Below, piece by piece: positions 1-5,117 of a stretch of 5,117 nucleotides of DNA. Numbering within the stretch: position 1 is the first letter of the stretch; every line of letters begins with the position of its first letter. The translations under genes were made by a program, and so were the position numbers. This DNA is from Clostridiales bacterium (lineage in GTDB: Bacteria; Bacillota; Peptococcia; Peptococcales; Peptococcaceae): contig QAKL01000042.1 in assembly GCA_003343815.1 (NCBI GenBank), positions 1-5,117 on the forward strand, given 5' to 3'. The notes under the pieces are model-generated. The model did not search any database. It was given only the letters and a program-made list of their open reading frames with translations, and was not told the origin of the DNA.

Positions 1-120
1 GGTGAGCTCGCCTTTTTTGCCTAAAAATTTGACTTTCATCTCATTTAAGGCTTCCTCGGTATTGACCTCGCTCATTGCCTGCATGGCTCTTTCCTTAATC
101 TTTTTCAGTTCCTCCTGCAC
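1..120 (-). CDS. pheS: Phenylalanyl-tRNA synthetase alpha subunit, N-terminal 40 codons (partial)
   Basis: This is the beginning of a minus-strand gene that runs off the left edge. The start is GTG at 120-118, preceded by a strong GAGGAGG ribosome binding site (135-129) with 8 bases of spacing. The 40 visible residues are charged and helical, then reach KVKFLGKKGELT (residues 29-40), which closely matches the end of the N-terminal coiled-coil arm of PheS, where the family typically reads LRVKYLGKKGELT. In the family, PheS pairs with PheT in a tetramer that charges tRNA-Phe in the cytoplasm; the N-terminal arm contacts the tRNA and the catalytic core lies beyond this window. The T-box leader directly upstream supports an aminoacyl-tRNA synthetase assignment independently. 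pheT would be expected next, outside the window. The specific PheS call rests on a short segment plus context. Confidence 0.88.
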   Translation of the reverse strand, partial: MQEELKKIKERAMQAMSEVNTEEALNEMKVKFLGKKGELT

Positions 121-128
121 GATCCTAA

Positions 129-135
129 CCTCCTC
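129..135 (-). promoter_or_regulatory. Ribosome binding site of pheS
   Basis: GAGGAGG on the minus strand, 8 bases before the GTG at 120-118. It fixes this GTG as the start in preference to the in-frame ATG codons at residues 13 and 16, which have no comparable site. It lies just past the terminator U-tract, so it is transcribed only when the leader is read through. Confidence 0.85.
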
Positions 136-173
136 AAAAATAAAAAACCTCCGTCCCAACCAAGGGACGAAGG
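136..173 (-). terminator. Conditional intrinsic terminator of the pheS T-box
   Basis: On the minus strand, CCTTCGTCCC (173-164) pairs with GGGACGGAGG (157-148) around the loop TTGGTT, giving ten pairs including one G-U. The T-rich tract TTTTTTATTTTT (147-136) follows. The single imperfect position is a G-U wobble in minus-strand RNA but would be an A-C mismatch in plus-strand RNA, which agrees with function in the pheS direction. It ends one base before the ribosome binding site and overlaps the antiterminator, as expected for a transcriptional T-box. Confidence 0.93.
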
Positions 174-368
174 TATATTCGCGGTACCACCCTAATTACT
201 GCCTGAGCAGTCTCTCGTTGATTTTTAACGCAAATCCCACGTCAGCGACTACCTATCACCGCTGCGGCTCCGAGGCGAAACCCGTCCATACTCCGCTTGC
301 AGAGAGCTTACAGTCACGACTCCCATTCCCTATCCAAACGTCATATCGGCTCCTCTTCACAGCCTTTA
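136..368 (-). promoter_or_regulatory. T-box riboswitch leader of pheS
   Basis: The hallmark T-box AGGGTGGTACCGCG is present exactly at 193-180 on the minus strand. Just upstream is a short Stem III-like hairpin, ACTGC-TCAG-GCAGT (211-198). Further upstream is a long leader that can fold into a Stem I-type helix: the arm at 320-312 pairs with the arm at 250-241 through nine pairs, one of them G-U, with one bulged base. The antiterminator can form between AGGG (193-190) and CCCT (167-164), with the CGCG/CG part beside it. Its 3' half is the 5' arm of the terminator, so the two folds exclude each other. By established T-box biology, uncharged tRNA binding its specifier codon and the UGGN bulge stabilises the antiterminator and allows read-through. 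The specifier codon is not certain: UUU (234-232) and UUC (279-277) are both Phe codons in candidate positions, and Stem I does not match the standard pattern closely enough to choose. The leader's start is estimated from the promoter. Confidence 0.93.
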
Positions 369-374
369 AATTAA

Positions 375-403
375 ATTATAATGCTTTTTGCGCCCATTGT
401 AAA
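375..403 (-). promoter_or_regulatory. Sigma-A-type promoter for pheS
   Basis: On the minus strand, TTTACA (403-398) and a perfect TATAAT (380-375) are separated by exactly 17 bases. The -35 differs from TTGACA at one position. Transcription should begin near 368, giving a leader of about 250 bases before the GTG, the length expected for a T-box leader. With such a strong core promoter, control probably lies mainly in termination within the leader. Confidence 0.85.
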
Positions 404-513
404 GAGAAATCTGCGAAAAAATCTATTTTTTCTAATCATATCCTCATTTTTTATAAAAGTCGCCGCTTCATTTTCCTAATTGCCAAATAATTAAAATTTT
501 ATACTATCCAAGC
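404..513. other. AT-rich divergent intergenic spacer
   Basis: This stretch separates the minus-strand pheS promoter from the plus-strand ahcY promoter. It is rich in A and T runs. I see no open frame with a ribosome binding site, no convincing hairpin with a T-tract and no recognisable operator. It may hold regulator sites or upstream promoter elements, but the sequence alone does not show any. Confidence 0.6.
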
Positions 514-542
514 TTGTATTTACGGACTAAATGGCTTATAAT
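514..542 (+). promoter_or_regulatory. Sigma-A-type promoter for the ahcY-dinG unit
   Basis: TTGTAT (514-519) and a perfect TATAAT (537-542) are 17 bases apart. The -35 keeps the TTG core. Transcription should begin near 549, leaving only about 25 untranslated bases before ahcY. That leaves no room for a SAM- or SAH-type riboswitch, so any regulation would have to act at this promoter. Confidence 0.75.
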
Positions 543-559
543 AAAGTGTTACATAATAT

Positions 560-567
560 AAGGAGGT
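560..567 (+). promoter_or_regulatory. Ribosome binding site of ahcY
   Basis: AAGGAGGT is a near-perfect anti-16S match with 6 bases before the ATG at 574. It decides the start and excludes the overlapping ATG at 531 in another frame. Confidence 0.9.
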
Positions 568-573
568 ACTTTC

Positions 574-1818
574 ATGCAAAGTCAAATCAGAGATTTATCC
601 CTATCCCCCCAAGGTCAAATCAAAATCAACTGGGTCAAAGCCCATATGCCTATTTTAAACACTTTAGAAAAAGAGTTCCGTCAAACCAAACCTTTCAGCG
701 GCAAAAAAGTAGCCATCTGCCTGCATTTGGAGGCGAAAACCGCCTACATGGCGCAGGTCATCGCCGCAGGTGGAGCTGAGGTCGCTGTCTGCGCCTCTAA
801 CCCACTTTCTACTCAGGACGACGTCGTCGCCGCTTTAGTCGCAGGCGGTATCACCGCCTTTGCTTGGCATGGCGCGACGGACGAAGAATACACCGAGCAT
901 ATTCACCAATTAGCCAAATTTGAGCCGGATTTATTTATTGACGACGGCGGCGATTTGACTAATGTGCTGCACAATCATTATCCGGAAATTTTAGATAAAA
1001 TTATCGGCGGCTGCGAGGAAACCACTACCGGTATCATCCGCCTGCGCTCGATGGCTAACGACGGCGCTTTACAAATCCCGATGATCGCCGTCAACGATGC
1101 GTTAAGCAAATATTTCTTTGACAATCGTTACGGCACGGGGCAATCAGTGTGGGACGCGATCATGCGCACGACAAATTTAGTTGTTGCCGGCAAAACAGTC
1201 GTAGTCGTAGGCTACGGCTGGTGCGGCAAAGGCACTGCTATGCGCGCCAAAGGATTAGGTGCGAAAGTAATCATCACCGAAGTAGACCCGATCAAAGCTA
1301 TGGAAGCGATGATGGACGGCTTCTCCGTCATGCCCTTGATCGAGGCGGCTCCTTTGGGCGATTATTTCATCACTGTCACCGGAAATAAAGGTGTCATCGC
1401 CAAAGAACATTTAGCCGTAATGAAAGATCAGGCTATTTTAGCTAATGCAGGACATTTTGACGTTGAGATCGACAAAGTAGCTTTAGCCGAGTTATCCGAT
1501 GCTATCACTCCTTCCAAGCCCAATATCACCGAGTATCATTTGAAAAACGGCCGCACTTTGTATCTTTTGGGTGAGGGGCGCTTGGTTAATTTATCCGCAG
1601 GCGACGGTCATCCGGCAGAAATCATGGATTTAACGTTCGGCTTACAAACGTTATCGTTAGTGCATTTATTAAATAATCCCACTTTGGCTAACGGTGTTTA
1701 TTCCGTACCAAAAGAAATCGACCAGCGCGTATCTAAATTAAAGCTTGCGGCGTTAAATATCGGTATCGATACCTTAACACCAGAGCAGGAGACTTATCTT
1801 AACAGCTGGCAGATTTAA
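574..1818 (+). CDS. ahcY: Adenosylhomocysteinase family hydrolase (Thermotoga/archaeal-like short form)
   Basis: A cytoplasmic NAD-dependent enzyme of 414 residues. The family reversibly splits S-adenosylhomocysteine, the by-product of methyltransferases, into homocysteine and adenosine, relieving methyltransferase inhibition. Visible motifs in order: HLEAKTA (51-57, substrate pocket), DDGGDLT (123-129, catalytic Asp124), EETTTG (148-153), K179 with D183-N184 (matching the catalytic Lys and Asp-Asn of the mammalian enzyme), FDNRYGTGQS (182-191), the NAD-binding glycine loop GYGWCGKG (213-220) with E236 as the likely NAD-ribose acidic residue, NAGHFD (291-296), GEGRLVNL (333-340) and GHPAEIMDLTF (345-355). 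The catalytic set looks complete. The protein lacks the long insert of many bacterial forms and ends in LNSWQI without the C-terminal Lys and Tyr that reach the partner subunit's NAD in mammalian enzymes. This resembles the Thermotoga and archaeal group, some archaeal members of which prefer S-inosylhomocysteine, so the exact substrate is open. It is first in an apparent two-gene unit with dinG. Confidence 0.95.
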   Translation: MQSQIRDLSLSPQGQIKINWVKAHMPILNTLEKEFRQTKPFSGKKVAICLHLEAKTAYMAQVIAAGGAEVAVCASNPLSTQDDVVAALVAGGITAFAWHGATDEEYTEHIHQLAKFEPDLFIDDGGDLTNVLHNHYPEILDKIIGGCEETTTGIIRLRSMANDGALQIPMIAVNDALSKYFFDNRYGTGQSVWDAIMRTTNLVVAGKTVVVVGYGWCGKGTAMRAKGLGAKVIITEVDPIKAMEAMMDGFSVMPLIEAAPLGDYFITVTGNKGVIAKEHLAVMKDQAILANAGHFDVEIDKVALAELSDAITPSKPNITEYHLKNGRTLYLLGEGRLVNLSAGDGHPAEIMDLTFGLQTLSLVHLLNNPTLANGVYSVPKEIDQRVSKLKLAALNIGIDTLTPEQETYLNSWQI

Positions 1819-1830
1819 AATAAGTATTTG

Positions 1831-1837
1831 AAGGAGG
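1831..1837 (+). promoter_or_regulatory. Ribosome binding site of dinG
   Basis: AAGGAGG, 6 bases before the ATG at 1844, lies in the 25-base gap after the ahcY stop. The gap holds no promoter or terminator, which supports co-transcription with ahcY. Confidence 0.9.
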
Positions 1838-1843
1838 AAAATA

Positions 1844-4612
1844 ATGCTTGATTTTTCCTTTGTTGCTATAGATTTAGAAACTACAGGTTTGGAGGAAACG
1901 GCAGAGATTATCGAAATCGGACTGTGCAAAGTCGAGCACGGAGAAATCACGGCGACACTTTCTCATTTAGTGAAGCCCATCAATATCATCCCGACCGACA
2001 TTACGCTTATCACCGGGATCGACAATCACATGGTCAGTGATGCTCCGGCCTGGGAGGATATCCAAGACGAAGTATTGACATTTATCGGCGATGAAATGCT
2101 TGTGGCGCACAATATCAGCTTTGACCGCACGATTTTGGAAAATCATCTGGGCTATCAGACGCCCAATCTCTGGGCAGATACCCATGATTTTGCCAAAGTA
2201 TTTCTGCCTACTTTGACCAGCTATAAATTAGTCAGTATCGGACAGGAATTGGCGATCGAATCTTCTTTGCACCATCGAGCGCTGGCTGACGCCGAATTAT
2301 GCGCGAAAGCTTTTTTAATCATCATGGAAAAAGCGCTTACGGTCGGAGGCTTTACTCTGCAAAAAATCGCTAATGTCTTTCAAGGCGAAAATAACGGCTT
2401 TACCCAAACTTTGGCTTGGATGGTGCAGTATACTCTGACGCACGAGATGCCCGCAGCACCGCTTACAAACGATGCTGTTACGGATTATATTAACTCCTCT
2501 CCTGCGGTATCCTTTCAAAACGCCGAGGTTTTCTTTCACAGCGGCGGCATCATGAGCAAATACCGCGCCGATTTTCAGTATCGTCCGCAGCAAATCAGTA
2601 TGCTTCGGACGATAACCGAGGCGTTTCAAGAAAATAAGCACGCCATCATTGAGGCCGGCACAGGGACAGGCAAATCTTTTGCTTATTTGGTGCCCTCGCT
2701 TTTATGGGCGGTCGAAAACGGTACTAAAGTCGTCATTTCGACCAATACGATCGCTTTGCAGGAGCAATTATACCAGACGGATTTGCCTTTCTTGCGCAAA
2801 GCATTAGAGTACAATTTTACTGCCGCTTTAAGCAAAGGCCGCAGCAATTATCTCTGCCTGCGCCGTCTGGATTTGTACCAAAACCAAGCCAAAACCATGC
2901 TGTGGAGCGAAAAAATATTTTTAGCACAGCTTTATTATTGGCTCCAAGTCTATCCAGGCGGTGACAAAGAAACGCTCAATCTAAACAAATTGGAGCAACA
3001 GTATTGGAGCAATATTTCCAGCCAAGCCGAAACTTGTCTGGGCAATAAATGCAGCTATTTCAAAAAATGCGCTTTTATGACCAATCGCCGCAAATGCGAA
3101 CAAAGCGAAATCATCATCACCAATCATGCGCAGCTTTTGCAGGATATTAAGCTTGACGGCTCGATCTTGCCCAATTATCAGCATTTGATTATCGACGAGG
3201 CACATCATCTGGAGGACGAGGCGATCAAGCAGTTCACCGATACGGTCGATCTGGAGCTTTTGCGCAAATCCTCCAAACAATTAGAGCGCTCCGGCAATAT
3301 TATCAATCGTATCCTGCGCAAACTGCACGATATCCCGATTTATACTGAGATCTATACGCGCATTAACGATACCTATACTCAAATGCACGACGATATTGCC
3401 GCTTTAGAAAAACAAATCAGCGAAACGATTACCTACGTCTTTACGATCAAACAATTAGAGAAAAGCAACGAGCGCCGCATCACCCCAAAAGAACGCACAA
3501 GCGACTGGTGGCAGGCTTTAAGCGAGTATCTAAGCGGCTGCCAAAACTTAACCAAGACTCTCTATCATCGTTTGACCAGTGTGGCAAATTATCTGGACAG
3601 CACCGACGCTGCTGAGGATTTGCTCAAAGAGCTTAATTCCACCATTGCCATGTTTCGCGAACAGGTCAATATTTTCGAGGATTTCTTGGACGGCAGCGCG
3701 CCGAAAAAAGTGTATTGGTTAGAGTATAACAAAAGCAGCTGGGGCAACAATTTGAGCCTCTCCGTCGCTTTAATCGACATCATGCCCCTTTTAAAAGAAA
3801 AGCTTTTTGATGCCAAAGACACCGTTGTTTTGACCTCGGCTACTTTGGCTATCCGTAATGATTTAAACTATACCGCCGAAAGCTTTCTTTTAAAACCCGA
3901 GGAATATCGCTCCTACATCACACCCTCGCCTTTTGATTACAAAAAGCAGTCGGTCATCGCTATCCCCGTCGATAATCCAGACTATTCGCAGACTAACGAG
4001 TACGCCTATGCCGATATGGTTATCCGCAATCTGGAGAAAATCATCCCCTCCGTCACCGGTGGAGTTTTGGTGCTTTTCACCTCCTATGCGATGCTCAATA
4101 AAGTTTATTTTGCCTTGAAACGCAATCCCGATTTAAGCGAATACAATATTTTAGCGCACGGCCAGGACGGCAGCCGCAGCAGTATTCTGCATAATTTAAG
4201 CAATGCCGAAAAAACGATTGTTTTAGGCGCGAGCAGTTTCTGGGAAGGGATCGACGTCAAAGGAAGCGGCTTAACTACTGTCGTCATCGTCAAACTTCCC
4301 TTTTCCCCGCCGACCAAACCGATCGACAGCGCCAAATTAGAGCTTTTGCAGGCTTCGGGCAAAAACGGCTTTATGAATTACTCATTGCCGCAGGCTATTT
4401 TAAAATTCCGCCAGGGCTGTGGCAGGCTTATCCGCACCGCAAGTGACTGGGGCGCAGTCATCATTTTAGACAATCGCGTCCTCACCAAAAGCTACGGGCA
4501 GGATTTCCTGCGCTCGCTGCCGCGTCAAAACATTTTGCGTGAGGATATGGACTCGATTTGCGATAAACTTGGCCGCTGGATGCAGAAAAAATCAGCCGAA
4601 AGCCAAAATTAA
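1844..4612 (+). CDS. dinG: DinG-family ATP-dependent DNA helicase with N-terminal DnaQ-like exonuclease
   Basis: A 922-residue two-domain protein. Residues 1-165 form a DEDDh 3'-5' exonuclease with every active-site residue visible: D10 and E12 (in IDLETTG), D94 (in HNISFD), H144 and D149 (in HRALADAE). Residues from about 240 form an XPD/DinG-type superfamily 2 helicase: RPQQ (247-250), Walker A AGTGTGKS (271-278), motif Ia around 297-309, DEAH box (451-454), TSATL (664-668), motif IV near 739-751, SFWEGID (798-804) and QGCGRLIR (857-864). Cysteines C338, C398, C403 and C409 match the iron-sulphur ligands of E. coli DinG, with identical spacing for the last three. The section at about 470-650 is mainly helical and charged, like the family's arch domain. 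DinG relatives unwind 5'-tailed duplexes, R-loops and other structures in repair; in this fusion, unwinding may be coupled to 3' trimming, which is inference. Length and order are normal for Bacillota DinG fusions. It follows ahcY closely and ends at a terminator. Confidence 0.95.
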   Translation: MLDFSFVAIDLETTGLEETAEIIEIGLCKVEHGEITATLSHLVKPINIIPTDITLITGIDNHMVSDAPAWEDIQDEVLTFIGDEMLVAHNISFDRTILENHLGYQTPNLWADTHDFAKVFLPTLTSYKLVSIGQELAIESSLHHRALADAELCAKAFLIIMEKALTVGGFTLQKIANVFQGENNGFTQTLAWMVQYTLTHEMPAAPLTNDAVTDYINSSPAVSFQNAEVFFHSGGIMSKYRADFQYRPQQISMLRTITEAFQENKHAIIEAGTGTGKSFAYLVPSLLWAVENGTKVVISTNTIALQEQLYQTDLPFLRKALEYNFTAALSKGRSNYLCLRRLDLYQNQAKTMLWSEKIFLAQLYYWLQVYPGGDKETLNLNKLEQQYWSNISSQAETCLGNKCSYFKKCAFMTNRRKCEQSEIIITNHAQLLQDIKLDGSILPNYQHLIIDEAHHLEDEAIKQFTDTVDLELLRKSSKQLERSGNIINRILRKLHDIPIYTEIYTRINDTYTQMHDDIAALEKQISETITYVFTIKQLEKSNERRITPKERTSDWWQALSEYLSGCQNLTKTLYHRLTSVANYLDSTDAAEDLLKELNSTIAMFREQVNIFEDFLDGSAPKKVYWLEYNKSSWGNNLSLSVALIDIMPLLKEKLFDAKDTVVLTSATLAIRNDLNYTAESFLLKPEEYRSYITPSPFDYKKQSVIAIPVDNPDYSQTNEYAYADMVIRNLEKIIPSVTGGVLVLFTSYAMLNKVYFALKRNPDLSEYNILAHGQDGSRSSILHNLSNAEKTIVLGASSFWEGIDVKGSGLTTVVIVKLPFSPPTKPIDSAKLELLQASGKNGFMNYSLPQAILKFRQGCGRLIRTASDWGAVIILDNRVLTKSYGQDFLRSLPRQNILREDMDSICDKLGRWMQKKSAESQN

Positions 4613-4636
4613 GCTGCTCATTTGAGCAGCTTTTTT
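4611..4636 (+). terminator. Intrinsic terminator of the ahcY-dinG unit
   Basis: AAGCTGCTC (4611-4619) pairs perfectly with GAGCAGCTT (4624-4632) around an ATTT loop, and the T-run extends to 4636. The stem begins with the last two bases of the dinG TAA codon, so stop and terminator overlap. On the opposite strand only a weak AATTTT tract follows the hairpin, so it probably acts mainly in the plus direction. Confidence 0.92.
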
Positions 4637-4647
4637 CACGCGAAATC

Positions 4648-4675
4648 TTGTTTTTTCTTTTTCGTATGCTATAAT
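4648..4675 (+). promoter_or_regulatory. Probable promoter of the nitroreductase gene
   Basis: A perfect TATAAT (4670-4675) has TTGTTT (4648-4653) 16 bases upstream; the -35 keeps only the TTG core. It lies just after the dinG terminator and would start transcription near 4682, leaving a leader of about 38 bases. The -10 is convincing and the -35 less so. No operator-like palindrome was recognised nearby. Confidence 0.6.
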
Positions 4676-4705
4676 TAATTTGTAGTATATTTCCATAATA
4701 AATAG

Positions 4706-4712
4706 AAAGGGG
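4706..4712 (+). promoter_or_regulatory. Ribosome binding site of the nitroreductase gene
   Basis: AAAGGGG with 7 bases before the ATG at 4720. It is weaker than the AGGAGG sites of the other genes but well placed, and it favours this start over the in-frame ATG at residue 12. Confidence 0.75.
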
Positions 4713-4719
4713 TACTTTT

Positions 4720-5117
4720 ATGTCAAACTCTGCAAATGAAACTATTGCTAATATGCTCACCCGCCGCAGCATTCGTAAATATAAACCCGATATGCTGCCG
4801 AAAGAAACTATTGACGAAATCATCAAAGCCGGCACTTTTGCCGCCAGCGGCATGAATAAGCAGCCATCGATCATCGTTGCAGTCACCAATAAAGAATTGC
4901 GCGATCGCTTATCGGCGATAAATGCCAAAATTATGGGCATTAATAATGATCCCTTTTACGGCGCGCCGGTCGTTTTGATCGTTTTAGCCGATAAATCAAG
5001 CGGTACTTATCTCTACGACGGCAGCTTGGTGATGGGCAATCTAATGCTTGCCGCGCACTCTTTAGGAGTCGGCAGCTGCTGGATTCACCGCGCCAAGGAG
5101 GAATTCGAATCTTCCGA
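4720..5117 (+). CDS. Nitroreductase family protein (5' part, runs off the window)
   Basis: An open frame of 132 codons plus two bases, with no stop before the right edge. Family members are FMN-dependent cytoplasmic oxidoreductases that use NAD(P)H to reduce nitro compounds, quinones, flavins or other electron acceptors. Visible signatures: RRSIRKY (15-21), the N-terminal FMN-phosphate binding segment; AASGMNKQP (41-49), matching the family's PSGMNxQPW-type loop; GAPVVLIVLAD (81-91), a core strand; and LMLAAHSLGVGSCWI (108-122), the conserved helix and loop near the flavin. Total family length is usually about 170-200 residues, so roughly the last third is missing. The substrate cannot be predicted from this fold. 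It has its own promoter and ribosome binding site after the dinG terminator and so is probably not part of the ahcY-dinG unit. Confidence 0.9.
   Translation, partial: MSNSANETIANMLTRRSIRKYKPDMLPKETIDEIIKAGTFAASGMNKQPSIIVAVTNKELRDRLSAINAKIMGINNDPFYGAPVVLIVLADKSSGTYLYDGSLVMGNLMLAAHSLGVGSCWIHRAKEEFESS

Noticed and set aside
2..490. A 162-codon plus-strand open frame at the left edge
   Set aside because: It runs antisense across the pheS start, the T-box, the terminator and the promoter. It has no ribosome binding site and its translation resembles no protein; the RNA and minus-strand gene explain the sequence.
543..573. Possible SAM or SAH riboswitch upstream of ahcY
   Set aside because: The expected untranslated leader is about 25 bases, too short for any known riboswitch of these classes, and no matching core motif is present.
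531..779. An 82-codon plus-strand open frame starting inside the ahcY promoter
   Set aside because: Its ATG overlaps the spacer and precedes the likely transcription start, and the frame lies over the well-supported ahcY coding sequence.
1967..2185. Minus-strand open frame inside dinG (others at 2315-2641, 2981-3280, 3589-3822 and 4105-4362)
   Set aside because: All lie opposite the conserved exonuclease-helicase frame, none has a recognisable product, and they are expected shadows of its codon usage.
4482..4940. A 152-codon minus-strand open frame spanning the dinG end and the nitroreductase start
   Set aside because: It crosses a terminator, a promoter and two well-supported plus-strand coding regions, and its translation shows no known motifs.
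1..5117. An undescribed defence, mobile or biosynthetic system
   Set aside because: All coding regions belong to familiar housekeeping or widespread families. No direct repeat arrays, terminal inverted repeats, integrase or transposase segments, or clusters of unknown small genes were seen. The DinG helicase here is the stand-alone repair type, with no cas genes nearby to suggest a type IV CRISPR context.

Overview
The window looks like ordinary chromosomal sequence from a Gram-positive-type bacterium (Bacillota), most likely an anaerobic Clostridia or Negativicutes relative. The clues are a T-box leader in front of a phenylalanyl-tRNA synthetase gene, strong AGGAGG-type ribosome binding sites, near-consensus sigma-A promoters, and a DinG helicase fused to a DnaQ-like exonuclease, an arrangement typical of Bacillota. 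The species cannot be named from the sequence alone.

Layout. At the left edge, on the minus strand, lie the first 40 codons of pheS (120 to 1). They are preceded by a long leader with a T-box, an antiterminator and an intrinsic terminator (about 368 to 136) and a near-consensus promoter (403 to 375). Positions 404-513 form an AT-rich divergent spacer. A second promoter (514-542) then drives the plus strand: ahcY (574-1818, adenosylhomocysteinase-family hydrolase of the short, Thermotoga/archaeal-like type) and, 25 bases later, a 922-residue exonuclease-helicase of the DinG family (1844-4612). The pair ends in a compact intrinsic terminator that begins inside the dinG stop codon. A new promoter (about 4648-4675) precedes the 5' part of a nitroreductase-family gene (4720 to the right edge), which runs out of the window.

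How the genes relate. pheS is an independent unit, expected to be switched on by uncharged tRNA-Phe. ahcY and dinG appear to form one transcript, although one acts in methyl-cycle metabolism and the other in DNA repair or processing; the pairing looks like positional convenience rather than a pathway. The nitroreductase is a separate transcription unit.

I found no mobile element, CRISPR array, tRNA or rRNA gene, toxin-antitoxin pair or phage signature, and no evidence of a new multi-gene system. The points most worth following up are the helicase, which keeps both a full exonuclease active site and a full iron-sulphur cysteine set, and the substrate of the AhcY variant.
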